Positions 31,137 through 40,756 of a DNA stretch of 43,406 bases are shown here, in pieces. Position 1 is the stretch's first letter. Every line of letters begins with the position of its first letter. This stretch comes from Lachnospiraceae bacterium. Its GTDB lineage: Bacteria; Bacillota; Clostridia; Lachnospirales; Lachnospiraceae. A program made the translations under genes and the position numbers. The stretch is from positions 1 to 43,406 of the forward strand of contig SVFS01000015.1 in assembly GCA_015056725.1 (NCBI GenBank). Direction: 5' to 3'. The notes beneath the pieces are model-generated. The model was given only the letters and a program-made list of their open reading frames with translations, ran no database searches and had not been told where the DNA came from.

Positions 31137-32624
31137 ATGAACAGTTCAATTATTCGATATATTTTAGGATGTGTATTAAAAATAGAAGCATGCCTCATGC
31201 TTCTCCCATGCCTTACCGCTGCCGTATACGATGAAGTAGAAGGCTTCTATTTCCTTATTGTTGCCTTTGTAACAGCTCTTATCGGTTATCTTATGACCAT
31301 ACGAAAACCATCTAATACGGTTTTCTATTTAAAAGAAGGTTGTGTAACAACAGCACTCAGCTGGATTTTCCTCAGTATCTTTGGTGCAATTCCTTTTGTG
31401 TTAACCGGAGAAATTCCATCCTTCACCGATGCTTTATTTGAAACCATTTCCGGTTTTACTACTACCGGTGCAAGTATTTTGTCTGATGTTGAAGCACTTT
31501 CTCACACTTCTTTAATGTGGCGTAGCTTTACCCATTGGATTGGCGGTATGGGCGTACTCGTATTTTTACTCGCTATCATCCCGATGACCGGTGGCTCGCA
31601 TATGAATCTGATGCGTGCAGAAAGCCCCGGACCTTCTGTTGGAAAACTCGTTCCAAAGGTTAAATCTACTGCAAGAATTTTATATGCCATTTATTTCGGA
31701 ATGACTCTTGTTGAAATTATACTTTTATTACTGGGCAATATGCCTGTATTTGATGCTATTACTACCAGCTTCGGTACTGCCGGTACAGGTGGTTTTGGAA
31801 TCAAAAACGACAGTATCATGAGCTACTCTCCATATATCCAATGGGTGATAACCATTTTCATGATTCTATTTGGAGTAAACTTTAATGCGTACTATTTAAT
31901 GTTGTTTGGATATTTAAAAAAGGCATTTTCTATCGAAGAAGTAAAAGCCTATTTTCTTGTGATTTTAGCATCCATCGGCATTATATTTATTGAAACCATA
32001 GAAATGGTAGGTAATGGCTTCAAAGCACTCACAGATGCAAGTTTCCAAGTTGCATCCATTATTACTACCACTGGTTTTTCTACGGTCGATTTTGACCAAT
32101 GGCCAATGACATGTAAAACCATTTTGGTTCTTCTTATGTTTATCGGTGCCTGTGCCGGAAGTACAGGCGGCGGTATAAAAGTTTCCCGGTTCATTATCCT
32201 CGTGAAAACAATCGGAAGGGAACTCCAATACTATATCCATCCAAAATGTACACGCAAAATCAAAATGGATGGGAAAATGATCGAACACGAAATCGTTCGT
32301 TCTACCAATGTATACTTTATCACATTTATGATTGTATTTTGTGCATCGGTATTTGCAATTTCCTTTGAAGGGCGTGACCTTGTTACAAACTTCACGGCAG
32401 TAGCTGCCACTATCAACAATATCGGACCCGGCTTAGAATTAGTTGGGCCTACACAGAACTTCGGACTGTTTTCACCATTTTCAAAATATGTGTTGATGTT
32501 CGACATGTTAGCAGGACGACTGGAATTATTCCCATTACTCATTTTATTCCATCCTACTGTATGGAAAGATTTATACGTGCAAAAATGCGTGGAAAAGAAA
32601 CGCAAAAAAGAACTTGGATTATAA
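31137..32624 (+). CDS. trkH: Trk potassium uptake channel TrkH
   Basis: A 495-residue membrane channel with four pseudo-repeats, each carrying a selectivity-filter segment: ISGFTTTGAS (about 104-113), GTAGTGGFG (about 217-225), IITTTGFS (about 306-313) and INNIGPG (about 423-429). AGGAG precedes the ATG by 8 bases. It forms a K+ uptake system with TrkA upstream. A strong terminator follows the stop codon. Confidence 0.93.
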   Translation: MNSSIIRYILGCVLKIEACLMLLPCLTAAVYDEVEGFYFLIVAFVTALIGYLMTIRKPSNTVFYLKEGCVTTALSWIFLSIFGAIPFVLTGEIPSFTDALFETISGFTTTGASILSDVEALSHTSLMWRSFTHWIGGMGVLVFLLAIIPMTGGSHMNLMRAESPGPSVGKLVPKVKSTARILYAIYFGMTLVEIILLLLGNMPVFDAITTSFGTAGTGGFGIKNDSIMSYSPYIQWVITIFMILFGVNFNAYYLMLFGYLKKAFSIEEVKAYFLVILASIGIIFIETIEMVGNGFKALTDASFQVASIITTTGFSTVDFDQWPMTCKTILVLLMFIGACAGSTGGGIKVSRFIILVKTIGRELQYYIHPKCTRKIKMDGKMIEHEIVRSTNVYFITFMIVFCASVFAISFEGRDLVTNFTAVAATINNIGPGLELVGPTQNFGLFSPFSKYVLMFDMLAGRLELFPLLILFHPTVWKDLYVQKCVEKKRKKELGL

Positions 32625-32650
32625 ACAATCGAATTACTTTATAGCAACAT

Positions 32651-32693
32651 AAAAGGATGTTTCCCATGATAAACTCACAAGAAACATCCTTTT
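32651..32693 (+). terminator. Terminator after trkH (bidirectional)
   Basis: AAAAGGATGTTTC (32651-32663) pairs perfectly with GAAACATCCTTTT (32681-32693), followed by TATTTTAT. The A run on the left makes it usable also by the convergent diguanylate cyclase gene. Confidence 0.85.
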
Positions 32694-32737
32694 TATTTTA
32701 TGTAATGCCGTTATTCCTTATAATATTTCGGATATCA

Positions 32738-34021
32738 TTACCACACAATCTGATTTCGCCCACTTGCTTTTCCATAGTACAGCTTTTCATCAGCCCGCAT
32801 CAATATCTGGTCTATATCATCCTGCTCTGTCGCTTCTACAATACCAAACGTCATTGTAACCTTTATGATATGTTCTTTTGCAGGAATCTCCAGTTCCCTG
32901 ATATCATGAAGTGCATTTTCCAACACTCCCAAACTTGCAGACAACGTCTTCCCTTCAAATACAAGCAGAAATTCTTCGCCACCCCAACGTGCTGCAAAGC
33001 CATTTCCCAGCATATTTTTCTTCAAAACTTTTGCTACCGCTTTTAATACTTCATCACCATTATCATGCCCATAGGTATCATTAACTTTCTTAAAAAAGTC
33101 AATATCGCACAAGCAAATACTATAACCAACTCCTTTTTCCTGCAATCGATTATATACTTGCTGTAAGCGGTTATTCGCATAGCGTCTATTATTTAATCCT
33201 GTAAGTGCATCCTGTTCAACAAGAGTCCGTAACGATTTCTGCATGCTAACGCTGTTCCTTGCAAGCTGTCCAAGCTCATCATTTTGTCTTATCACTTCTC
33301 CCTGTAAGTCATCTCCAAAATTACCGGAAGCAACTTTATCCATAAAGCGTTCAATCATCTGTATTTTTTTAATAGTACGTTCCGCATATGCAACTACAAT
33401 AATCCCAATAAATGTAATCGCTATTACAAACATAAATGCAATCGGCATAAGTGCTTTATTCACATCTTCACGCACGCTTTCCGTCGGCCTACTGACACCA
33501 ATCATGCCAATCACTTCCCCATTTTGCGTAAAAATCGGTTCATAGTACACAAACCGTTCGATTCCTGATATTTCCGCATCTGTGTAAAATGTGGGTGTTG
33601 CACCATCCAACACATCCCTGATTACTACCGGCGAAGCAATTGTGCCAATAACTCTTTCTCCGTTTTCATCACAAATCGTTGTCATCAGGCGCATATCCCG
33701 ACCAAAAACAGATAATTCCACATCCAGAACTTTACAAATCCGGTCCAGGTTATCATATTCATCACTAATGACCTCCTCACCCTTTACCAGAAAATAGGCA
33801 CCCGATGTATCTTGTCCGATGCCATACTCTCCCGGATAATGGTTATCTAATATGGACAGAAATAGCTTACACTGCTTTTCCATGTAATCCCGTGTCTGCT
33901 CATGCATGGAATCCGTGATTGTTTTATAAGCCAAACCAATCACAATAGCTGCCATTAGTGCAAGTACTGTCAGTGTTGTAAATAATATTTTCTGTTTTAA
34001 GCCTTGGTTTTTCTTTTTCAT
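32738..34021 (-). CDS. Membrane diguanylate cyclase (GGDEF)
   Basis: A 427-residue protein that would make cyclic di-GMP. One N-terminal helix (about 10-32), an extracytoplasmic sensor domain of Cache type (about 35-180), a second helix (about 187-210), a HAMP-like segment (about 212-265) and a GGDEF domain follow. The active-site loop is AARWGGEEFLLVFEG, with the GGEEF variant that is active in many enzymes; DALTGLNNRRYANN and DIDFFKKVNDTYGHDNGD are also present. The start is taken at the ATG at 34021, after a GGTGGG stretch. A GTG nine codons upstream is possible. Confidence 0.87.
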   Translation of the reverse strand: MKKKNQGLKQKILFTTLTVLALMAAIVIGLAYKTITDSMHEQTRDYMEKQCKLFLSILDNHYPGEYGIGQDTSGAYFLVKGEEVISDEYDNLDRICKVLDVELSVFGRDMRLMTTICDENGERVIGTIASPVVIRDVLDGATPTFYTDAEISGIERFVYYEPIFTQNGEVIGMIGVSRPTESVREDVNKALMPIAFMFVIAITFIGIIVVAYAERTIKKIQMIERFMDKVASGNFGDDLQGEVIRQNDELGQLARNSVSMQKSLRTLVEQDALTGLNNRRYANNRLQQVYNRLQEKGVGYSICLCDIDFFKKVNDTYGHDNGDEVLKAVAKVLKKNMLGNGFAARWGGEEFLLVFEGKTLSASLGVLENALHDIRELEIPAKEHIIKVTMTFGIVEATEQDDIDQILMRADEKLYYGKASGRNQIVW

Positions 34022-34056
34022 ACCCACCGTCTTTTCATTTGTATACACAAAACGTA

Positions 34057-34368
34057 TTAATCCAAATGGAACAGAGGTTTTAAGTCAACACTTACCGGAC
34101 TGTTATCCGGATTTGTTTCCATGATATCCGCCATGAAATCCCACCATTTACGGTTAATTGCGGTATCTGCACTCTTGCTCCATAATTCTTCATCTTCAAT
34201 TTCTATATATCCATATAATACCAGTGTTTCCGGGTCAAGTGCAATTGTATAATTTTTACCGCCATGCTCGTGAATCATATCAATCATCTCCGGCCAAAGT
34301 TCATTATGTCTCTTTTCATATTCTGCTTCCATACCCGGATACAATTTCATTTTAAATGTTTTAATCAT
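34057..34368 (-). CDS. rhaM: L-rhamnose mutarotase
   Basis: A 103-residue dimeric enzyme that interconverts alpha and beta L-rhamnose. The sequence carries the family's landmarks: FKMKLYPGMEAEYEKRHNEL, then a WPEM element, TIALDPETLVLYGYIE and the tail KWWDFMADIMETNPDNSP. The length is normal. It is the last gene of the rhaB-rhaA-rhaM set, each gene spaced 30-50 bp apart on the minus strand. Confidence 0.92.
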   Translation of the reverse strand: MIKTFKMKLYPGMEAEYEKRHNELWPEMIDMIHEHGGKNYTIALDPETLVLYGYIEIEDEELWSKSADTAINRKWWDFMADIMETNPDNSPVSVDLKPLFHLD

Positions 34369-34400
34369 AGAGATAGCCCCCTTGTTAACCTTTCTTTTAT

Positions 34401-35654
34401 TTATACTCGTTTTGATAATACTTCTGCTTCATATTTTTCGATTTCTTCAAACCATTCGAATTCGCCTTTTACGTCGCATTCTTTACAGTACTGTTCCCAA
34501 ACATCGCCAAATGGTAAGCATTTTACTGCTTCCTGCATAGCCATAAGCTTTGTAAACTCACTGTTATCCTGAAGCTCTTTTAACATAGCGTTTGGAGTAA
34601 GCATTGCATTTAATAATGCTTTCTGGAAGCTTCTAAGACCTGTGGACCATGCAGACACACGGTTAATGGAAGCATCAAAGTAATCAAGCGCAATATAAAC
34701 TCTGTCAAGTGCATTGTTACGAACGATTTCTTTTGCAATTTCTTTTGTTTCATCGTCAAATACGACTACATGGTCACTATCCCAACGGATACCGCGTGTT
34801 ACATGAAGTGCGATTTCATCAAAGAAGCAAAGAAGTGCCGGAATCTTATCAGAAACCACTTCTGTCGGATGATAATGTCCATTGTCCATAAGTGGCATAC
34901 ATTTGTCAGAATGTTCTGCTGCAAAGCTTAAAGAAAACTCTGCAGAGCCCACTGTATACGCTTCTACGCCAATACCGAATACTTTAGATTCTACACAAGG
35001 TTTTACTTTATTGAAATCATATGGTTCAGAAAGAATTGCTTCAATAGATTCTTTATATCTCATTCTTGGTCCCATTCTGTCCGCAGGAATATCTTTGAAA
35101 CCGTCACCTGTCCAGATGTTCATGACACATGGAATACCTGTTTCTTCTGCAAAATATTCAGAAATACGGATACAAGCCTTACCATGTTCAATCCAGAAGT
35201 TTCTGATGTTTTCATCAGGGCTTGCTAATGTAAGACCGGAATCAGCCATCGGATGAGAGAAAAATGTTGGGTTAAAATCCAAGCCCATACCTTTAGATTT
35301 TGCAAACTCTACCCATTTCTTGAAGTGCTTTGGTTCTAATTTGTCACGGTCTACAAATTCACCCTCTTCGAAAATAGCATAACATGCATGAACATTAATT
35401 TTTTTTGCACCAGGGCAAAGTTCAAGAACTTTTTCCATATCTGCAAATAATTCTTCCGGTGTTCTAGCCTTTCCAGGGTAATTACCTGTTGTCTGGATAC
35501 CACCTGTCAAAGGACCGTCGTGGTCGAAACCGATAACGTCATCTCCCTGCCAGCAATGTAAGGATACAGGTACTTTCTTTAAATCTGCGATTACTTTGTC
35601 TGTGTCGATGCCAACTAAGGCATATGCCGCTTTGGCTGCTTCATAATTTGCCAT
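34401..35654 (-). CDS. rhaA: L-rhamnose isomerase
   Basis: Converts L-rhamnose to L-rhamnulose. The 417-residue protein shows family motifs from the start (VPVSLHCWQGDDVIGFDHDG, then LTGGIQTTGNYPGKARTPEE) through the metal-binding core (VYIALDYFDASINRVSAW). The length matches RhaA. GGAGG lies 8 bases before the ATG. It lies between rhaB and rhaM. Confidence 0.95.
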   Translation of the reverse strand: MANYEAAKAAYALVGIDTDKVIADLKKVPVSLHCWQGDDVIGFDHDGPLTGGIQTTGNYPGKARTPEELFADMEKVLELCPGAKKINVHACYAIFEEGEFVDRDKLEPKHFKKWVEFAKSKGMGLDFNPTFFSHPMADSGLTLASPDENIRNFWIEHGKACIRISEYFAEETGIPCVMNIWTGDGFKDIPADRMGPRMRYKESIEAILSEPYDFNKVKPCVESKVFGIGVEAYTVGSAEFSLSFAAEHSDKCMPLMDNGHYHPTEVVSDKIPALLCFFDEIALHVTRGIRWDSDHVVVFDDETKEIAKEIVRNNALDRVYIALDYFDASINRVSAWSTGLRSFQKALLNAMLTPNAMLKELQDNSEFTKLMAMQEAVKCLPFGDVWEQYCKECDVKGEFEWFEEIEKYEAEVLSKRV

Positions 35655-35705
35655 TTTGAAATTCCTCCTACTTTTTAATTGATATACAATTCTTTTATTT
35701 TTTAA

Positions 35706-37109
35706 TTACGCCGGATAAGTTTTCACTCCAAAAGAATCAAATACACACTGTCTTGCTTCTTTTAAATCTTTAAACTCTCCTACTTTTAACATCTGTGCCA
35801 TTAAATTACCGATTGCTGTTCCTTCCCCCGGTCCGGCATATACGGTTCTGCCTGTTTTTTCAGCCGTTAACTGATTTAAATACACGGCATTAGAGCCACC
35901 ACCCACTATATTAATTGCCGGATAATGCACTCCTGTAATTGCTTCAATCTCTTTTACGGTTTCTGCATAACTTTCTGCAAGAGACTGATAAATGACTGTT
36001 GCAAGTTCGCCTACTGTTTCCGGAACCTGCTGATTGGTATCACGGCAATACTGTTTGATTGCTTCCGTCATGTTTTCAGGTGCAAGAAATACATTATCAT
36101 TTACATCCACACGGGATGGAAACACTCTTACTTCGTCAGCCATATCACAAAGTTGTGCAAAGGAATATGCATCGTTAAGTTCATGTCTTACAGACTGAAT
36201 CATCCACAAGCCCATGATATTCTTTAAATAGCGGAAGCGGTATTCGTAACCGCCTTCGTTTGTGAAGTTCTTTTCCATACTCTCCATGCTACAGATTGCT
36301 TCTTTGTTTTCTACTCCCATGAGTGACCATGTACCGGAGCTGATATAGAGGCATTCTTCTGACTGTGTCGGTACTGCCATAACCGCAGATGCTGTATCAT
36401 GCGTTGCCGGAAGTATCACTTCACAGCTAAAACCTACTTCTTCTTCTACTTCCTTGCTGAATTTGCCTACTACCGTTCCCGGCATAGAAAGCGGAAGAAA
36501 CATTTCTTTCGGATAACCAAGCATTCCGATAAGCTCCATATCCCATTGCTTTGTCGTAGGACTTACAAGCTGACCGGATGTGGCATTTGTATATTCCGAA
36601 ACCTTATTACCGGTTAACAAGAACTGGAAATAATCCGGAAGCATTAAAAATGTTTTTGCTTTTGCAAGAAGCTCCGGTTCCTGAACCTTATGTGCCATTA
36701 ACTGATAAATGGTATTAAATATCTGCTTCTGGATTCCTGTTCTGGCATATAAATCCTTTTCAGGAATGATTTTATATACTTCTTCGTCCATGCCTTCCAT
36801 ACGATGGTCTCTGTAACCATATGTATTTCCCAGCACCTTATCGTTTTCATCCAGCAGGACATAATCTACTGCCCATGTATCGATCCCCATACTTACCGGA
36901 AGTTTTCCGATTTCTTTACATTTTTTAATTCCGGCCTTAATCTCTTTAAACAAATGCTCTGTATCCCAACATCTGTGACCGTCCTTTTTAATCATACCGT
37001 TTTCAAAACGATGAATTTCTTCCAGTATCATTTTGCCATCTCCCATATGGCATAAAATGTGGCGTCCGCTGGAAGCACCAATATCTACTGCTAAATAATA
37101 TGTTGCCAT
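35706..37109 (-). CDS. rhaB: Rhamnulokinase
   Basis: Phosphorylates L-rhamnulose to rhamnulose 1-phosphate. A FGGY-family kinase of 467 residues: phosphate-loop start YLAVDIGASSGRHILCHMGD, GIDTWAVDYVLLDE, a THDTASAV element near 237 and a C-terminal NIVGGGSNAVYLNQLTAEKT with adenosine-binding GPGEGTAIGN. It is the first gene of the rha operon, divergent from the AraC regulator. The aldolase that would follow in the pathway is not in the window. Confidence 0.93.
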   Translation of the reverse strand: MATYYLAVDIGASSGRHILCHMGDGKMILEEIHRFENGMIKKDGHRCWDTEHLFKEIKAGIKKCKEIGKLPVSMGIDTWAVDYVLLDENDKVLGNTYGYRDHRMEGMDEEVYKIIPEKDLYARTGIQKQIFNTIYQLMAHKVQEPELLAKAKTFLMLPDYFQFLLTGNKVSEYTNATSGQLVSPTTKQWDMELIGMLGYPKEMFLPLSMPGTVVGKFSKEVEEEVGFSCEVILPATHDTASAVMAVPTQSEECLYISSGTWSLMGVENKEAICSMESMEKNFTNEGGYEYRFRYLKNIMGLWMIQSVRHELNDAYSFAQLCDMADEVRVFPSRVDVNDNVFLAPENMTEAIKQYCRDTNQQVPETVGELATVIYQSLAESYAETVKEIEAITGVHYPAINIVGGGSNAVYLNQLTAEKTGRTVYAGPGEGTAIGNLMAQMLKVGEFKDLKEARQCVFDSFGVKTYPA

Positions 37110-37191
37110 GTCTTTTCCTCACATCATTCCATAATAATGTTAATAGTCCCCATCCAAGGACTTGTCACTATATAAAAGTATATACCATTCT

Positions 37192-37247
37192 TATTTGCAT
37201 TCGTAGGACGGTATTTGCAAATTTTACCGTCCTTATTTGCAGAATGC
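37192..37247. promoter_or_regulatory. Regulatory region between rhaB and the AraC gene
   Basis: TATTTGCA occurs three times (37192-37199, 37212-37219, 37234-37241), spaced 20 and 22 bp, about two helical turns. The middle copy lies inside a dyad AGGACGGTA/TACCGTCCT (37205-37213/37225-37233). An outer GCATTC/GAATGC pair frames the region. Two-turn spacing is typical for AraC-family binding, so these are likely sites for the adjacent regulator controlling rhaBAM. Confidence 0.5.
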
Positions 37248-37268
37248 GTTTGTTTTATGGTAAAATAA

Positions 37269-37290
37269 AAAAGGTGTTTTACCACCTTTT
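37269..37290. terminator. Hairpin in the leader of the AraC gene
   Basis: AAAAGGTG (37269-37276) pairs perfectly with CACCTTTT (37283-37290) across a 6-nt loop, followed by CTTTTC. It has terminator form but lies between the regulatory region and the AraC gene's ribosome site, so it may attenuate that gene or block read-through. Confidence 0.5.
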
Positions 37291-37311
37291 CTTTTCTATT
37301 GGAGTATGCAT

Positions 37312-38286
37312 ATGAACAAAGAACTTTTAGAACAGCTTAAAATGATTTCAGATGAAGAACAGGCAATTTTGGACGGAAAAAACGATATCCAAAAAGAACT
37401 CTATACTTCTCAAAAAGACTTTATTATCGATAGTAAAAAAATGTTGGAAAAAGGGAAGCTTATCGATATCCGCCCGCACACCAGATTTGTACATTTCCCG
37501 AAACATCGCCATAATTATGTTGAAATCATTTATATGTGCAGTGGCAGCACAACCCATATCATCAACGGTCACAATACCGTAAAACTGGAAACCGGTGAAC
37601 TTCTTTTCTTAAATCAAAATGCCACACAAGAAATCCTTCCCGCAGGGGAAAATGATGTTGCCGTTAATTTTATTGTGTTACCGGAGTTTTTTGACAGAGC
37701 ATTTCTTATGATGGAAGACGAAAGTGTACTACAAGATTTTCTTGTGGGTTCATTAAAAGAAAATTCCGGATTGGTCGACTATCTTCATTTTCAGGTAAAA
37801 GACGTTCTTCCTGTTCAAAACCTGGTAGAAAATATGATTTATTCTCTTGTAAATAAGCAAACGGGATACCGTAATATCAACCAGACCACCATGGGACTCT
37901 TGTTTATCCTGCTCCAACACCAAAGCGATAAAATCAAGCGTGATGATAGCAGCAATTATGAACAAGGGCTTATTCTGACTGCACTGAAATACATTGAAGA
38001 CAACTACAAAACCGCAACCTTAGAAGAATTGTCTTCTCTCACCGGCTTGCCTGCATATTCTGTCAGCAAACTCATCAAGCGTCATACCGGCAGCACTTTC
38101 AAGTCCCTCCTGCAAATCAAACGTCTGAATCAGTCCGCCTTTTTACTGACTACCACAGGACTTGCGGTAGAAACCATCATAACTCTTGTAGGTTATGACA
38201 ATACCAGCTATTTTCATCGGATTTTTAAAGCGCATTTTCAGATGACCCCAAAAGCATATCGAATTACCAATACTTTTTCCACATAA
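37312..38286 (+). CDS. AraC-family regulator of rhamnose genes
   Basis: A 324-residue regulator. The N-terminal region includes a cupin sensor (about 60-160: FPKHRHNYVEIIYMCSG, then GELLFLNQNATQEILPAG). The C-terminal 100 residues are the double HTH (TLEELSSLTGLPAYSVSKLI, then ETIITLVGYDNTSYFHRIFK). The ATG at 37312 has GGAG seven bases upstream, better spaced than the ATG at 37306. Divergent orientation from rhaB and the repeated sites between them suggest it responds to rhamnose or a product of it. The ligand is inferred. Confidence 0.85.
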   Translation: MNKELLEQLKMISDEEQAILDGKNDIQKELYTSQKDFIIDSKKMLEKGKLIDIRPHTRFVHFPKHRHNYVEIIYMCSGSTTHIINGHNTVKLETGELLFLNQNATQEILPAGENDVAVNFIVLPEFFDRAFLMMEDESVLQDFLVGSLKENSGLVDYLHFQVKDVLPVQNLVENMIYSLVNKQTGYRNINQTTMGLLFILLQHQSDKIKRDDSSNYEQGLILTALKYIEDNYKTATLEELSSLTGLPAYSVSKLIKRHTGSTFKSLLQIKRLNQSAFLLTTTGLAVETIITLVGYDNTSYFHRIFKAHFQMTPKAYRITNTFST

Positions 38287-38294
38287 AAACTTTT

Positions 38295-39077
38295 TTACAA
38301 GTCCGGAAAATAGTCCTTCAGAAACCCTGCCACCGTGTCTGCAGAGTATGCACACCGTTTTAACAATCCCTCTTTTTGTGTGTTAACAGCTACTGCCAAA
38401 CCACTTGTTTCAAACATTTCTACATCGTTATAGTTATCTCCAAAGCTCATGGTTTCTTCTTTTTTTATTCCAAGATGCTTTGAAAGAGCTTTCATTCCTA
38501 CGCCCTTATGAATCCACGGAAACAGCATGTCCAGCCAGTCATTACCGGAAGTAACTACTTTGACTCCTTCCGGCATCTTTTCCTGCCAATACTTTTGTCT
38601 GTCATTATCTTCCGTTCCGGCTTTTTCATATAGTGCAATTTTAATATAAGGCTCTCCTATTTCACTCAAATCGGATAATACCTTATATTGATTTCCTAAA
38701 AAATGAATGCGCTTTTCATAATCCGGTGATTTGGGATTGATGTATGATGTATATGTTCCCGAAACCAATGCTTCGGTTCCATCTTCTTCCTCAATCAATC
38801 TGATAATTTCCTGACCAAGCTCCTTTGGAATTTCCTGTCTGTCAATAATTTCTCCCTGATAAATTGTAAGCGCCCCATTTTCACAGATATATGCAATATC
38901 ATCTTTTACCGGTCCAAACAGGTTACGGAGACTATAATACTGCCTTCCGCTTGCCGCCGCAAAAATCACACCTTGCTTTTTCAATTTTCTAATCCATTCA
39001 AATATTTCCTCTGAAACCTCTGTACTTCCGTTTTGAAGCAGTGTACCATCCAAGTCACTTGCAATCAGCTTAATCAT
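38295..39077 (-). CDS. HAD-superfamily phosphatase (Cof type)
   Basis: A 260-residue sugar-phosphatase-like hydrolase. Motif I is LIASDLDGTLL (nucleophile aspartate near residue 8), motif II FAAASGRQYYSLRNLF, and motif III/IV a lysine region with TMSFGDNYNDVEMFETSG. The type IIB cap typical of Cof proteins fills residues of about 85-190. The substrate is unknown. It ends 8 bp from the convergent AraC gene, and its start is about 210 bp downstream of the DeoR gene end, with a terminator between. Confidence 0.87.
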   Translation of the reverse strand: MIKLIASDLDGTLLQNGSTEVSEEIFEWIRKLKKQGVIFAAASGRQYYSLRNLFGPVKDDIAYICENGALTIYQGEIIDRQEIPKELGQEIIRLIEEEDGTEALVSGTYTSYINPKSPDYEKRIHFLGNQYKVLSDLSEIGEPYIKIALYEKAGTEDNDRQKYWQEKMPEGVKVVTSGNDWLDMLFPWIHKGVGMKALSKHLGIKKEETMSFGDNYNDVEMFETSGLAVAVNTQKEGLLKRCAYSADTVAGFLKDYFPDL

Positions 39078-39196
39078 ATTTTTAATTCCTCATATCTATA
39101 TCATTTTGCTTTACTAAACAGTATAAAGCTTTTATCGCTAAGTCTCTACACTAACTTATTAAATCCGCCTATTCAATACATAAAACATATTGAAAA

Positions 39197-39223
39197 AGGT
39201 TTACGTACCTGATACGCAAACCT
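39197..39223 (-). terminator. Terminator after the DeoR gene
   Basis: AGGTTT-x-CGTA (39197-39207) pairs with TACG-x-AAACCT (39213-39223), followed on the minus strand by TTTTTCA. It separates the microcompartment/DeoR genes from the HAD phosphatase gene. Confidence 0.7.
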
Positions 39224-39286
39224 CTTCCGCAACAACATATATTATTTAAGGACTCGTCACAGTTTAACCTGCAACAGATATTATCA

Positions 39287-40054
39287 TTAATTTGTTGGAT
39301 ACAGGCACTTAATACCTCTCTCCTGAAACATTTCAAGCCATCTATCGTCCGGTTTCTCGTCTGTTACGACGATATCCATGTCTGAAAAATCAACAATTTT
39401 AGAAAATGCAATCTTGTCAAATTTTGTCTTATCTACAGCAACGATTCTTGTTTTTGCAGATTTAAACATCATTTGCTTTGGCTGGGCAAATTCTTCACTG
39501 CTATCTGATAATCCACGCTCAAAATCAAAGCCTTTACCAGAAATAATCGCCATTTCCACATTATAGGAACTAAGTCCGTGAACGGATTGCGGACCTGTCA
39601 ATGCAAGATATCCTTCCTTGAGTTTCCCACCGGAAGAAATAATATTCCAATCACTGACATCGGATAATTCAATCAATACTTCAATCGAATTTGTCACAAT
39701 CGTAATTCGTTCTTTATTTTTAATTGCTTTTGCAATAAATACACCTGTTGTACTGGCATCAATTGCAATATGTGCTCCATCGTGAATCAAATCCGCGATA
39801 ATCTCTGCCATCTTTTGCTTGCCGGTTACGTTTTTCTTTTTCCGTACGTTAAACGGCATATCAATACTTGTATTTTCGTTAATAACGGCTCCACCATAGC
39901 TTTTTACTGCCAAACCGTCTTTATCAAGCTTATCAAGGTCTCGTCTGATAGTTTCTTCCGAAACGCCATATATCTGACTCAGTTCGCTAACTACAACACG
40001 TTTTTCTTCCTGTAATTTTTCTAAAATCAAGTTTCGTCTTTCTAAAGCCAGCAT
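39287..40054 (-). CDS. DeoR-family transcriptional regulator
   Basis: A 255-residue regulator with an N-terminal HTH (LALERRNLILEKLQEEKRVV, then SELSQIYGVSEETIRRDLDK) and a C-terminal sugar-phosphate-binding domain (IAIDASTTGVFIAKAIKN, TGPQSVHGLSSYNVEMAIIS, VAVDKTKFDK). It is the last gene of the microcompartment-side block and probably controls the microcompartment or sugar genes in response to a phosphorylated intermediate. The target is inferred from position. Confidence 0.87.
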   Translation of the reverse strand: MLALERRNLILEKLQEEKRVVVSELSQIYGVSEETIRRDLDKLDKDGLAVKSYGGAVINENTSIDMPFNVRKKKNVTGKQKMAEIIADLIHDGAHIAIDASTTGVFIAKAIKNKERITIVTNSIEVLIELSDVSDWNIISSGGKLKEGYLALTGPQSVHGLSSYNVEMAIISGKGFDFERGLSDSSEEFAQPKQMMFKSAKTRIVAVDKTKFDKIAFSKIVDFSDMDIVVTDEKPDDRWLEMFQERGIKCLYPTN

Positions 40055-40142
40055 TTATTTCACATCCTCTCCATGATAGGAATTCCTCATATCATGTTTT
40101 ACTTTAATATCCATTGGCTATTTCCGAAATCCCCTATTTCCT

Positions 40143-40691
40143 TTACAGAATCGCCTTACATACCTGTTCATCCGGCTGTGCAATTACAGAAGAATCCAGA
40201 TACATTCCTTTGTCTCCGATAAGCGTTTTTGCATTTTCGATAGCTGCCTGTACTGCTGCCACTTCACCGGTCAGGAACATATAAGACTTTCCGCACATAC
40301 CTTTTGCAATACGAAGCTCAATCAAATCAACCGCCGCTGTTTTTGCTGCTGCATCTGCTGCTTCAATAATAGCTGCCGCATTAAAGGTTTCAAGAATACC
40401 AAGTGCACGCACCTTTTCCAAAGTAGTTGTTCCATAAATTGCCGGGAAAATCGATTCGTGAGGATTACCAAGTACAAAGCTGTCGATTAAATTGTCTCCG
40501 TTCAAAGCTGCCGCATTTTCTACTGCCGCCTGTACAGCACTTAAATCACCGGAAATTAATGCAATATATTTACCGGGACATACGGTTTCTGCCTGAACTA
40601 ATTCTACCTGTGATGTTTTTACCATCGTATCTGTTGCTACAACGCCAGTCGATACTGTTTTAAATTCAATCATTCCAAGTGCTTTTGCCAC
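40143..40691 (-). CDS. pduT: Tandem-domain BMC shell protein, PduT-like
   Basis: A 182-residue trimer-forming shell protein with two BMC domains (about 1-90 and 94-182), starting ALGMIEFKTVSTGVVATDTM. A cysteine at residue 38 (ETVCPGKY) sits where PduT of Salmonella binds a [4Fe-4S] cluster at the trimer axis. It would pass electrons through the shell, and the PduS-like flavoprotein gene directly upstream is its known partner type. Confidence 0.9.
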   Translation of the reverse strand: MAKALGMIEFKTVSTGVVATDTMVKTSQVELVQAETVCPGKYIALISGDLSAVQAAVENAAALNGDNLIDSFVLGNPHESIFPAIYGTTTLEKVRALGILETFNAAAIIEAADAAAKTAAVDLIELRIAKGMCGKSYMFLTGEVAAVQAAIENAKTLIGDKGMYLDSSVIAQPDEQVCKAIL

Positions 40692-40756
40692 TTTTGTTCC
40701 CTCCTGACACTTATGTCACATAGTGCAATTCCTATTGCTTATATTTATGAACCCAT

